Shown piece after piece: positions 7,722-15,870 of a DNA stretch of 64,000 bases (the first letter of the stretch is position 1; every line of letters starts with the position of its first letter). The notes beneath the pieces were generated by a model. That model was not told where the DNA came from. It made no database searches and saw only the letters and a list, made by a program, of their open reading frames with translations. The translations under genes were made by a program, and so were the position numbers. This DNA comes from Microbacterium hatanonis. GTDB lineage: Bacteria; Actinomycetota; Actinomycetes; Actinomycetales; Microbacteriaceae. The stretch covers positions 1,302,001-1,366,000 of the forward strand of contig NZ_VRSV01000002.1 in the NCBI RefSeq assembly GCF_008017415.1, read 5' to 3'.

Positions 7722-8629
7722 TCGTGCGTCGGATCGGTGCGGTCGTGGCCCTCGCCCTGATGACCGTCCTCAGCGCGTGCACGCCCGGCGGCGGCGACCG
7801 GCCGCTCGTCGTGGTGTCGACGAACATCCTCGGCGACGTCGTCGGCGAGCTCGTCGGCGATCAGGTCGAGGTGCTCACCCTCATGAAGCCGAACGCCGAC
7901 CCGCACTCGTTCGAGATCTCGGCGCAGGAGGCCGCCCGCGTGCGCTCTGCCGACCTCGTCGTCTCGAACGGACTCGGGCTGGAGGAGGGGCTGCAGCAGC
8001 ACCTCGACGCGGCCGCCGCCGACGGTGTTCCGACCTTCGTCGCCGGCGAGACGATCGACGTGCTCGCCTATGCCGGAGGCGATGCGGAGGGCGCGCCCGA
8101 CGCGCACTTCTGGACCGATCCCGCCCGCATGATCGACGTCGTCGACGCCCTCGAGCCCGCGCTCGCCGACATCGACGGGATGGATGCGGCGGCCCTCGCC
8201 GTGCGCACCGAGGCCTACCGGGAGCGTCTCGGACAGCTGGACGCCGAGATGACGGAGGCATTCGCCGCGATCCCCGCCGAGCGGCGGGCGCTGGTGACAA
8301 ACCATCACGTGTTCGGCTATCTCGCCGACCGGTTCGACTTCACCGTGATCGGGGCCGTGATCCCCGGCGGCACGACGCTGGCCGCTCCCAGTGCCTCCGA
8401 TCTCGCCGATCTGGTCGATGCCGTCGAGCAGACCGGAGTGCCGGCGATCTTCGCGGAATCGTCGTCGCCCGACCGGCTGGTGCAGGCCCTTGCGAGCGAA
8501 GCCGATGTGCACGTCGACGTCGTGGAGCTCTTCACCGAATCGCTCACCGGGCCCGACGGCGGAGCCCCCGACTACCTGACCATGATGCGCGTCAACACGC
8601 AGCGCATCGCCGGCGGACTCTCGCCCTGA
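7718..8629 (+). CDS. aztC: Zinc-binding lipoprotein AztC (ABC transporter substrate-binding protein)
   Basis: The 303-residue cluster A-I metal-binding protein has a lipobox LSAC (Cys21) and the expected histidines: H63 in PHSFE, H130 in DAHFWTD and H196/H197 in TNHHVFGYL. An Asp or Glu near the C-terminal lobe (for example D280) would complete the site. It lacks the long His-rich loop of ZnuA, like AztC. It captures zinc outside the membrane and docks to AztB. Its ATG overlaps the stop of the upstream AztD-like gene. Confidence 0.87.
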   Translation: MIVRRIGAVVALALMTVLSACTPGGGDRPLVVVSTNILGDVVGELVGDQVEVLTLMKPNADPHSFEISAQEAARVRSADLVVSNGLGLEEGLQQHLDAAAADGVPTFVAGETIDVLAYAGGDAEGAPDAHFWTDPARMIDVVDALEPALADIDGMDAAALAVRTEAYRERLGQLDAEMTEAFAAIPAERRALVTNHHVFGYLADRFDFTVIGAVIPGGTTLAAPSASDLADLVDAVEQTGVPAIFAESSSPDRLVQALASEADVHVDVVELFTESLTGPDGGAPDYLTMMRVNTQRIAGGLSP

Positions 8630-8661
8630 GAATCCGCACACCGAGAGAGAAAGAAGCATCC

Positions 8662-9864
8662 ATGCACCTCCCCACCGCACGAAGAATCGGACTGACGGCC
8701 CTCGCGCTCGGCGCCGCCGCAACGCTGGCCGCCTGCTCGACGCCGACGGCGAGCAGCCCGGGCGCCGCCGTCAGCACCACCCCGGAGGCGGGTGCGCGCG
8801 TCGCGGTCGCCTATGAGGGAGGCATCGTCGTTCTCGACGGCGACACCCTCGAGACCGTCGCCGACCTCGCCAGCGAGGAGTTCACGCGCCTGAACCCGGC
8901 CGGCGACGACCGGCACGTGATGGTCACGATGAGCAAGGGCTTCCAGGTGCTCGACACGGGTGCGGGCTCGACCGACCAGGCCGAGCTGACCGACCTGGTG
9001 TTCGCGGCCGACAAGCCCGGTCACGTCGTGCGCCACGGCGGCAAGACGATCCTGTACGCCGACGGCACGAGCGACACGACCGTGTTCGAGACCGCCGAGC
9101 TCGCAGCATCCGATGCCCTGCCCGAGGTCGAGACGATCGCGGGCGTCGACGCGCACCACGGTGTGTCGCTCGTGCTCGAGGACGGGACCTTCCTCACAAC
9201 GGTCGGCAACGCCGACGGGCGCACCGGCATCACGGTGCAGGACTCCTCGGGTGCGACGGTCACCGGGAGCGCCGACTGCCCGGGCGTGCACGGCGAGGGC
9301 ACCGCGGCGAACGAGGCCGTGGTCTTCGGCTGCGAAGACGGCGCGCTGCTCTACCGCGACGGCGAGATCACGAAGCTCACCGCGCCCGACCAGCCCTACG
9401 GGCGCATGGGCAACGCGTACGTCAGCGAGACGAGCCCGCTCGTCGTGGGCGACTACAAGAACGACCCCGACGCCGAGGGCTACCTGCTGCACGCGGTCAC
9501 GCTGATCGACACCGAGGCCGGCACCTACGACGTCGTCGACCTGCCCGAGGGCGTGGAGTACACCTTCCGCGACATCGCGCGCGGACCCGGCGACCTCGCC
9601 TACATCCTGTCGGCCGACGGATCGATCCACGTGCTCGACCCCGCCACCGGCGAGATCATCGACGCGTACCCGGTCGTCGAGCCGTGGGAGAGCCCGATCG
9701 AGTGGCAGGACCCGCACCCGGCGATCGTGGTCTCGGGCGACATCGCCTACGTGACAGAGCCCGCCGCGAACGCGGTGCACGCGGTCGACCTCACCACCGG
9801 CGAGATCGTCGCGACGGCCGACCTCGCGGTGACGCCGAACGAGATCGCGGTGGCCGCGGGCTGA
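8662..9864 (+). CDS. aztD: Zinc metallochaperone AztD
   Basis: The 400-residue lipoprotein (lipobox LAAC) matches the AztD family: repeated beta-propeller blades with GDDRHVMVTMSKGF, KPGHVVRHGGKT and VDAHHGVSL motifs whose histidines are candidate zinc ligands. AztD transfers zinc to AztC in the AztABCD system. A GAGAGAAAGAAG ribosome-binding region lies just upstream. It is the last gene of the azt operon, followed by a hairpin terminator. Confidence 0.85.
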   Translation: MHLPTARRIGLTALALGAAATLAACSTPTASSPGAAVSTTPEAGARVAVAYEGGIVVLDGDTLETVADLASEEFTRLNPAGDDRHVMVTMSKGFQVLDTGAGSTDQAELTDLVFAADKPGHVVRHGGKTILYADGTSDTTVFETAELAASDALPEVETIAGVDAHHGVSLVLEDGTFLTTVGNADGRTGITVQDSSGATVTGSADCPGVHGEGTAANEAVVFGCEDGALLYRDGEITKLTAPDQPYGRMGNAYVSETSPLVVGDYKNDPDAEGYLLHAVTLIDTEAGTYDVVDLPEGVEYTFRDIARGPGDLAYILSADGSIHVLDPATGEIIDAYPVVEPWESPIEWQDPHPAIVVSGDIAYVTEPAANAVHAVDLTTGEIVATADLAVTPNEIAVAAG

Positions 9865-9878
9865 TTCGCATCAGCTGG

Positions 9879-9929
9879 TGTCCCACTTTCGCCGGGAAAG
9901 TCCCGCCTGTTCCCGGCGGGAGTGGGACA
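9879..9929. terminator. Bidirectional terminator between aztD and the cyclodeaminase gene
   Basis: Arms of about 20 nt at 9879 and 9910 (TGTCCCACTTT... and ...AGTGGGACA) are complementary with two mismatches. The two flanking genes converge on it. Confidence 0.75.
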
Positions 9930-9948
9930 TCGTCGCCGGTGGAGAGGG

Positions 9949-10974
9949 TCAGGCCACCGGCACCGGCGCGCCGACCATGCCGAAGAGGTCTTTCGGGTCG
10001 TCCGGCTCGGCGATGAGGTCGATCGACTCGCTGAAGCGCGTGTGGGCCGTCGCGTCGCGGGTGTAGCGCAGCGCGGTGAAGTCCTCGATCGCGAAGCCGA
10101 CCGAGTCGAACACGGTGATCTCGTCGGCGGAGACGCGTCCGGCGGCGAGTCCGGTGATGACGGTCCAGAATTCCGTGACCGGCCAGTCGGGCGGCAGCTG
10201 CTGCAGCTCGCCCTCGATGCGTGTCTGCGCCGTGTGCTCGACGAACAGCCGGTTGTCGCGCACGAGCGCGAGGTCGAGCTCGGTCTTCCCGGGGCAGTCG
10301 CCGCCGATCGCATTGATGTGGGTGCCGGGGCGCACCTCGTCGGCGCGCAGCACGACCGCGTTCGCCTTGTCGGCGGTGCACGTCGTGATGATATCGGCGT
10401 CGGCGGATGCGGCGGCCGCCGAGTCTTCGACGGTCACCTCGAATCCGAGCGGCCGAAGGTTGCGCGCCGTCGCCTCGGCCGCCGCCCGATCGGTGTCGAA
10501 CAGGCGGAGCGTGGTGACCCCGAGCTGGGAACGGATCGCGAGGGCTTGGAACTCGGCCTGCGAACCCGCGCCGATCATGGCATGGACACGGCTGTCGGGC
10601 CGGGCGAGCCAGCGCGCCGCGAGGCCCGACACCGCGGCGGTGCGCAGGGCCGTGAGCAGCGTCATCTCGGAGAGGAAGAGCGGGTAGCCGGTCATCACGT
10701 CGGCCAGCACGCCGAACGCGGTCACGGTCTGGAAGCCGCGCGACGGGTTCGCGGGGTGCCCGTTGACGTACTTGAACGCGTACAGCTCGCCATCGCTCGT
10801 GGGCATGAGCTCGATCACGCCGATCGGGGAGTGGCTCGCGACACGCGGCTCGCGCTCGAAGCGCTCCCACCGGCGGAAATCGAGCTCGAGAGCATCCACC
10901 ATGCCGGCGATGATCGCCTCGGGACCGGTCTCGCGGATCCACGCGGCCATATTGGTGACGCTCACGAAACGCAT
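9949..10974 (-). CDS. Ornithine cyclodeaminase family protein
   Basis: The 341-residue protein has the mu-crystallin/OCD fold signatures: GIVELMP-like and YAFKYVNGHP substrate region, then the NAD-binding core GAGSQAEFQALA and GGDCPGKTELD. OCD converts ornithine to proline with loss of ammonia; relatives act as alanine dehydrogenases or opine-type reductases, so substrate is inferred. ATG 10974 has GAAAGGACG upstream. The nearby PutA would continue proline to glutamate. Confidence 0.87.
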   Translation of the reverse strand: MRFVSVTNMAAWIRETGPEAIIAGMVDALELDFRRWERFEREPRVASHSPIGVIELMPTSDGELYAFKYVNGHPANPSRGFQTVTAFGVLADVMTGYPLFLSEMTLLTALRTAAVSGLAARWLARPDSRVHAMIGAGSQAEFQALAIRSQLGVTTLRLFDTDRAAAEATARNLRPLGFEVTVEDSAAAASADADIITTCTADKANAVVLRADEVRPGTHINAIGGDCPGKTELDLALVRDNRLFVEHTAQTRIEGELQQLPPDWPVTEFWTVITGLAAGRVSADEITVFDSVGFAIEDFTALRYTRDATAHTRFSESIDLIAEPDDPKDLFGMVGAPVPVA

Positions 10975-11120
10975 GACGGACGTCCTTTCGGGGGAGGATG
11001 CTGCGGGTATCGACATTCTCCAGAGCCCGTGAGTCGGCGCGATTGCGCGCACCGGCTGTCGCAATCCCGGGTTGGTCGAATTGCGGTGTACGGCGACGGT
11101 GCCGTGCCGGGCGCGCGGAT

Positions 11121-11195
11121 ACCGCGAGACTTCACCCCCGCTACGAGACTGCGCGTGGGGGGTGGAGTCTCGTATCCGGGATGACGTCTCGCGGT
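11121..11195. terminator. Nested hairpin after the alpha/beta hydrolase gene
   Basis: The outer arms ACCGCGAGAC (11121-11130) and GTCTCGCGGT (11186-11195) pair perfectly. Inside, TACGAGACT (11142-11150) pairs with AGTCTCGTA (11166-11174). It lies 11 bp beyond the hydrolase stop on the minus strand. It carries the same GAGAC/GTCTC core as the palindrome at 1066. Confidence 0.65.
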
Positions 11196-11205
11196 CGGGG
11201 ACGGG

Positions 11206-12060
11206 TCAGCGCGCGGCGAGCTGCTCGCCGCGGCGGGCCGTGCGGGCGATGCCGTCGGCGAGCACGGGCCAGAGGGCGGGCGGGATGAGGTGGCCCATGC
11301 CGGGGTGGATCTGCAGCTCGGCCTCGGGGAGGGCGGCGGCCATGTCGATCGCCGCAGCCTGGCCGCAGACGTCGTCGTCGCGTCCGTGGAAGACGAACGC
11401 GGGAGCGGCGACCCCGCGCAGCTGCTCGAGACGTTCGGGGGCGCGCAGGAGGGCCGCCCACTGCCTCGCGAAACCCTCGGGCGCATCGCCGCGGTCGAAC
11501 GCCTCGCCGGCGGCCCACCGCATCCACTCCGCGTCGATCGGATACCGCTCGCTGCCGGCGACGAGGGCGTACGCACCGGCACCCTCGACCTGCACCTCGC
11601 GCGGAAGCCGCACCGGCGGCTGCTGCAGCTCGGGCCGGTCGTCGTGGAGCACGTACCGCGGATCCTGTCCAGGGATGGTCGAGAGCAATCCGAGGCTCCG
11701 CACGCGCTCGGGGTTCCGGATGGCCACCATCTGGGCCATCATCCCGCCCATGGAGTGGCCGACGAGGTGCGCGGCCGGCACGCCCAGGTGATCGAGCACC
11801 CGCACGACGTCGTCGCCGAGGTCTTCGAGCCCGTAGCCGCCGTCGACGTCGTCGCGCCCGCCGAAGCGCGGAGAGAGTCCGGTGTCGCGGTTGTCGAACC
11901 GCACGACACGGAAACCCCGGTCGGTCAGCAGCCCGATGAACTCCTCGGTCCACGACAGCAGCTGCGCGCCACCGCCGGAGATCAGCACGACAAGCGGGGC
12001 GGTCGCGTCGCCGAACTCCTCGAAATAGAGGTGTACGTCGGTGGTGTCGGTGTAGGGCAT
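11206..12060 (-). CDS. Alpha/beta hydrolase
   Basis: The 284-residue protein has the alpha/beta-hydrolase fold: nucleophile elbow GHSMGG near residue 101, an acidic residue in FHGRDDDV and the catalytic His in GMGHLIP near the C-terminus. The sequence after the first strand (ISGGGAQLLSW) supplies the oxyanion hole region. The substrate is unknown. A GAGAGGAA ribosome-binding site precedes ATG 12060. It follows the flavin oxidase gene by 30 nt and is probably in one operon with it. Confidence 0.85.
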   Translation of the reverse strand: MPYTDTTDVHLYFEEFGDATAPLVVLISGGGAQLLSWTEEFIGLLTDRGFRVVRFDNRDTGLSPRFGGRDDVDGGYGLEDLGDDVVRVLDHLGVPAAHLVGHSMGGMMAQMVAIRNPERVRSLGLLSTIPGQDPRYVLHDDRPELQQPPVRLPREVQVEGAGAYALVAGSERYPIDAEWMRWAAGEAFDRGDAPEGFARQWAALLRAPERLEQLRGVAAPAFVFHGRDDDVCGQAAAIDMAAALPEAELQIHPGMGHLIPPALWPVLADGIARTARRGEQLAAR

Positions 12061-12090
12061 CAGGGTTCCTCTCCGGTCTCAGTCTCGCGG

Positions 12091-13254
12091 TCAGTCGACC
12101 AGCACGGGGCGGTGGTCGATGCCGCCGGTGGGATTCGCCGCCGACCCCACGCCGAAGGTCGAGATGTCTTCGGTGGTCTCGCCGTCGACGGCGAGCTCGG
12201 CGAGGATGCGTCCGATGGTCGGAGTGAACTTGAAGGCGTGGCCGGCGCCGAGCGCGACGATGATGTCGGGATGCTGCGGCACCGGCCCGATCACGAAGTT
12301 GCGGTCGGGCGTGATCGCGTATTGGCAGGTGACCGTGCGGAGCGCCTCGCCGCTGCCGGGGATCGTCCTCCCCATGAACGAGGTGAGCTCGTCGAGGAGC
12401 TCCGGCGACGGGACGAACGTGCGCTCGTCGGGCGTCATGAGGTTGTCGGAGCGGTCGCGCGCGGCCTTGATGCTCGGCTCGCCGTAGGTGGGGAACCCGT
12501 AGAAGCAGAGCTCGTCCTCCCAGATCCACACCGGGAAGTTCGCGCGGTCGAAGGCCGCGGGGTCGCCGGGGGAGAAGTACGTCACCTGCTCCTGCATCGT
12601 GATGAGCGGGATCTCGGCGCCGAGAGGCCCCAGAAGGGTGTTCGTCCACGCGTCGGCGGCGAGCACCACCTTGCCGGCGTGCACGTCGCCGCTCTCGGTG
12701 TGCACGACCACCCCGGTCTCGTCGGGAGTGAGACGCAGCACCGGGGTGCGGTCGCGGATCACCGCGCCCTGCGCTCGCGCGTGCATCTGCAGCGCGGCGA
12801 CCGACCGCGACGCGTGCACGATGCCCGAGTCGGGGGTATAGATCGTCTCGACGTCGTCGGGCAGCGCGAACTGCGGCCATCGCTCGTGCACCTCGTCGGG
12901 CGAGAGCAGCTCGTACGGCACCCCGACCTCGCCGAGGCTCGCCACGAAGTCGGATGCGGCGAACGGGCCGTTTCGGGGGATGAACACGAGCCCGCCGGTG
13001 ATCGTCGTCACCCGCTCGCCCGAGACCTGCTCGAACTCGGCCCAGTCGCGATACGACGACTGCGCCAGGCGCACGTACGGCGGTGCGCCGTAGGAGGTGC
13101 GGATGATCCGGGAGGTGTCGTGCGAGGCGCCCCGCACGTGCCCGAGCTCGAACTGCTCGAACGCGACGGTTCTCGCACCCTTCCGCGTGAGGTGGTAGGC
13201 GGCGGCGCTGCCGAGTGCGCCCATGCCGACGACGGCGACGTCGAATTGCTCCAT
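12091..13254 (-). CDS. Monomeric sarcosine oxidase / N-methyl-L-tryptophan oxidase family flavoenzyme
   Basis: The 387-residue protein begins with a dinucleotide-binding GMGALGSAAAYHL motif and has the MSOX-type SHDTSRIIR loop. Cys310 in the TVTCQYAITPDRNF motif matches the covalent 8a-S-cysteinyl FAD attachment site of this family, and GAGHAFKFTPTIG is the C-terminal FAD motif. Members oxidise N-methyl amino acids or L-pipecolate to imines with hydrogen peroxide release; which substrate is used here is open. It diverges from a tandem IclR regulator, which probably controls it. Confidence 0.86.
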   Translation of the reverse strand: MEQFDVAVVGMGALGSAAAYHLTRKGARTVAFEQFELGHVRGASHDTSRIIRTSYGAPPYVRLAQSSYRDWAEFEQVSGERVTTITGGLVFIPRNGPFAASDFVASLGEVGVPYELLSPDEVHERWPQFALPDDVETIYTPDSGIVHASRSVAALQMHARAQGAVIRDRTPVLRLTPDETGVVVHTESGDVHAGKVVLAADAWTNTLLGPLGAEIPLITMQEQVTYFSPGDPAAFDRANFPVWIWEDELCFYGFPTYGEPSIKAARDRSDNLMTPDERTFVPSPELLDELTSFMGRTIPGSGEALRTVTCQYAITPDRNFVIGPVPQHPDIIVALGAGHAFKFTPTIGRILAELAVDGETTEDISTFGVGSAANPTGGIDHRPVLVD

Positions 13255-13344
13255 GTTTTCCAGCTCTTTCCTGCGGGGAGGCGGGTGAGCCCATTATTCG
13301 AAGGGCGTGGGTCGGCGCTGTTACCCTGCTCGCCAAGCGCAACT

Positions 13345-13363
13345 CTCAGACTCCGGGTTTGAG
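13345..13363. promoter_or_regulatory. Candidate IclR operator
   Basis: CTCAGAC and GTTTGAG form an inverted repeat with a 5-nt spacer in the divergent region between the oxidase and the IclR gene, 18 nt upstream of the regulator start. Confidence 0.4.
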
Positions 13364-13380
13364 CATTCTGCGCAGGCGAG

Positions 13381-14784
13381 ATGGAGAACGACATGACCGC
13401 ACGGGTCGCGCTGGGGCTGCGCGTGATCGATCTCGTCGGCTCGCGCCTCGATCCGACCGCCCCGGTCGCGGTGGGGACGATCGCCCGTGAACTGGCCGTC
13501 CCTCTCAGCACGGCCTCGCGGCTGTGCGCCGAACTGGCAGGCCTCGAGATGCTCGCGCCCGGCGAGGGCTACGGCACATACCGGCTGGGTCGCGGTGCGA
13601 TCCGCCTCTCCGGTCGGGCCGCCGCGCCGTCGGCCCCCGCCGTCCGATACGCCCTCACTCGCATCGCTCAGGAGACGGGAGAGACCGCGTTCCTCGCCGC
13701 ACCCGCGCCACGCGGAGTCCGCGTCGTCAGCGTGGTCGAGTCGCCCTGGACGCTGCACGCACCCGCCGAGGTCGGCGAGTGGGCGGCTGGCCGCAGCGCG
13801 ATCGTGCAGGCCTCGGAGCGCGGCGTGCAGACGACCGGAGCGCAGACCATCGAGACGACCGCGGGGAAAGTCGTCGAGGTCGCGGCCCCCGTTTTCGGGC
13901 CGTCGGGCGATTGCGTGGCGGTGCTGGCGGTGCGGATGCCGGTCTACCGCGCCAAGCGCGGTGCGCGACAGGCTGCCGCGGCCATCGTCACGGCCCGCCG
14001 CATCGTCGAGAAGGCGCTCGCCGCCGCACCGGTTCGACAGACGCCCGCCCCGGCGAGCACGCCCGCCGATGGGGCGTCCGCACTGGCGGCGGCGCTCAGC
14101 ATCCTGTTCCACCTCGCCGACGGAGCCGATGCGCTCGTGGGCACCGCCCGCGCGGTGGGTCTGCGCGCCGACCGCACGCGCCGACTGCTGGAGTCGTGCG
14201 TGCGATCGGGACTCGTCATCGAAGATCCCGACGGCGGGTACCGCGTCTCCTGGGTGGTGCACGGCTGGTACCGCGCGGCCGCACCGCGCACGCTCGTCGA
14301 CGAGGGGGCGCCGTTCGTGGCCAGAGCGGCTCATGAGACGGGGGCCTGCGCGTTCCTCACGATCCTCAAAGGCATGAGGAGCTTCACGCTCGTCGAGGAG
14401 CTCGCGGTGCTCGGAGAGGGCCTGCGGATGCGGGAATGGCTGGGCAGACCGCATCCGATCGTCGGATCAGACGGCGGGCCGACGCTCGTGATGGATCTCC
14501 GCGCCGAGGAGCTCGCCGAGATCTTCCCGTCGCGGCACACGCCTCAGGAGCTCGACGGGTTCCTCGAGCGGGTGGCGCGGGTCGTCCGCGACGGCGTGCT
14601 CTCGATCGGGTCGATCGAGGAGGTCGGCATCACGTCGGTCTCGGCCCCCGTGCGCGATGCGAGCGGCACAGTCGCCGCGGCCGCCTGCATCGTCGGCGCG
14701 ACCGAGTCGGTGACCCCGCGCCTGCCGGAGTTCGAGCGCGCGGCGCGCGAGCTGGCCGCCCGGGTGTCGGCGCTGCTGGTGTGA
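13381..14784 (+). CDS. Tandem-duplicated IclR-family transcriptional regulator
   Basis: The 467-residue protein is about twice the usual IclR length (about 250). The first copy has a winged HTH near residues 8-70 and an effector domain to about 205. After an Ala/Pro linker, a second winged HTH (about 235-300) and a second IclR effector domain (about 305-465, SIEEVGITSVSAPVRD) follow. The tandem could bind two operators or act as an intramolecular dimer. ATG 13393, preceded by GGAGAA, is an alternative start. It probably regulates the divergent oxidase-hydrolase operon. Confidence 0.82.
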   Translation: MENDMTARVALGLRVIDLVGSRLDPTAPVAVGTIARELAVPLSTASRLCAELAGLEMLAPGEGYGTYRLGRGAIRLSGRAAAPSAPAVRYALTRIAQETGETAFLAAPAPRGVRVVSVVESPWTLHAPAEVGEWAAGRSAIVQASERGVQTTGAQTIETTAGKVVEVAAPVFGPSGDCVAVLAVRMPVYRAKRGARQAAAAIVTARRIVEKALAAAPVRQTPAPASTPADGASALAAALSILFHLADGADALVGTARAVGLRADRTRRLLESCVRSGLVIEDPDGGYRVSWVVHGWYRAAAPRTLVDEGAPFVARAAHETGACAFLTILKGMRSFTLVEELAVLGEGLRMREWLGRPHPIVGSDGGPTLVMDLRAEELAEIFPSRHTPQELDGFLERVARVVRDGVLSIGSIEEVGITSVSAPVRDASGTVAAAACIVGATESVTPRLPEFERAARELAARVSALLV

Positions 14785-14787
14785 CCG

Positions 14788-14857
14788 GCGGAGGAGATCT
14801 CACGGGGGGAGGAGCATGCGGGTGCCGGGCGTCCTCCACCCGTGAGGTCTCCTCCGC
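14788..14857. terminator. Bidirectional terminator between IclR and LysR genes
   Basis: GCGGAGGAGATCTCACGGG (14788-14806) pairs with 14839-14857 with one mismatch. The flanking genes converge on it. Confidence 0.8.
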
Positions 14858-14877
14858 TCGTTGCCGGCGGGGGCGGT

Positions 14878-15780
14878 CTACGCCGCGATCTCGTCGAACG
14901 CCTGCTGCAGAGCGGTCTGCACGGCGCGCAGAGCGGGGCGGCGCGACGCCCCCCGTCGCACGGCGGTGAAGACGTCGCGGCGCGGAGTGCCGGGCAGGTC
15001 GAACAGGCGCACCGGTGGCTCGTCGCCGGCGAAGACGAGGTCGGGGACCATCCCGACGGCGAGCCCCGACGCCACGAGGCGCACATGCGCCGTGAGGTCG
15101 GTGAGTTCGTAGGGCACGTCGGGGTCGAAGCCCGCGGCCCGGCACTGCTGCGTCGCCCACTGGCGGGCGGCGGTGCCGACGGGCTCCATCACCCAGGGGC
15201 GGTCGCGGAGCGCCGCGAGGTCGGTCTCGCGCTCGTCGGGGCCCAGGGCGAGACGGATGCTGTCGAGGCCGAGCAACGTGCGTTCGAGCCCCTCGCGGTG
15301 CTCGCGCGTATGGCCCGGGTACTGCTCGGCGACGACGAGGTCGAATCCGCGCGCGGCGAGTTCGAACAGTCCCTCCTCGGGAGGCAGCTCGGTCACCTCG
15401 AGCCGCAGCCCCGGCGCGCTCTCGTCGAGGAGGGCGAGCACCCGCGGGATGAGCCCGTGCACGGCCGACTGCATCGCGGCGATCCGCACGGGGGCGAGCG
15501 AGGGGCGCATCCGCTCGAGCTCGCTGCGCACCTCCTCGTCGGCGGCGAGCATACGCGCGGCGTGAGCGGCGAGGGCCTCGCCCTGGGCGGTGAGCCGCAC
15601 GCGTCGCCCGTCGGGCTCGAGCAGGGCGACGCCCGCCTCGCGCTCGAGTTGGGCGAGCTGCTGCGAGATCGTCGACGGGCTGTAGGCGAGGGCCTCGGCG
15701 ACGGCGGCGAGCGTGCCCCGCACCGAGAGCTCGTGCAGCAGCCGCAATCGTCGGAGGTCGAACACGAAGCATCCATTCAT
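14878..15780 (-). CDS. LysR-family transcriptional regulator
   Basis: The 300-residue protein has a LysR N-terminal HTH (DLRRLRLLHELSVRGTLAAV, then SPSTISQQLAQLE) and a periplasmic-binding-like effector domain. ATG 15780 is used; GTG 15765, five codons later, would give the family-typical FDLRRLRLL start and is equally possible. It diverges from putA by 90 bp and probably controls proline catabolism in response to a pathway metabolite. A palindrome overlaps its own start. Confidence 0.88.
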   Translation of the reverse strand: MNGCFVFDLRRLRLLHELSVRGTLAAVAEALAYSPSTISQQLAQLEREAGVALLEPDGRRVRLTAQGEALAAHAARMLAADEEVRSELERMRPSLAPVRIAAMQSAVHGLIPRVLALLDESAPGLRLEVTELPPEEGLFELAARGFDLVVAEQYPGHTREHREGLERTLLGLDSIRLALGPDERETDLAALRDRPWVMEPVGTAARQWATQQCRAAGFDPDVPYELTDLTAHVRLVASGLAVGMVPDLVFAGDEPPVRLFDLPGTPRRDVFTAVRRGASRRPALRAVQTALQQAFDEIAA

Positions 15781-15787
15781 CGATGAA
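15776..15787. promoter_or_regulatory. Candidate LysR autoregulatory palindrome
   Basis: TTCATCGATGAA is a perfect 12-bp palindrome covering the LysR start codon in the LysR-putA divergent region. Confidence 0.4.
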
Positions 15788-15870
15788 GCCGAACAGTACT
15801 CATCGTAAGCGGTCGCTTTTCTCGATGGGTCTCGACGCCGCAGACTGAGCGCATCCACGGAAGGACTCCC

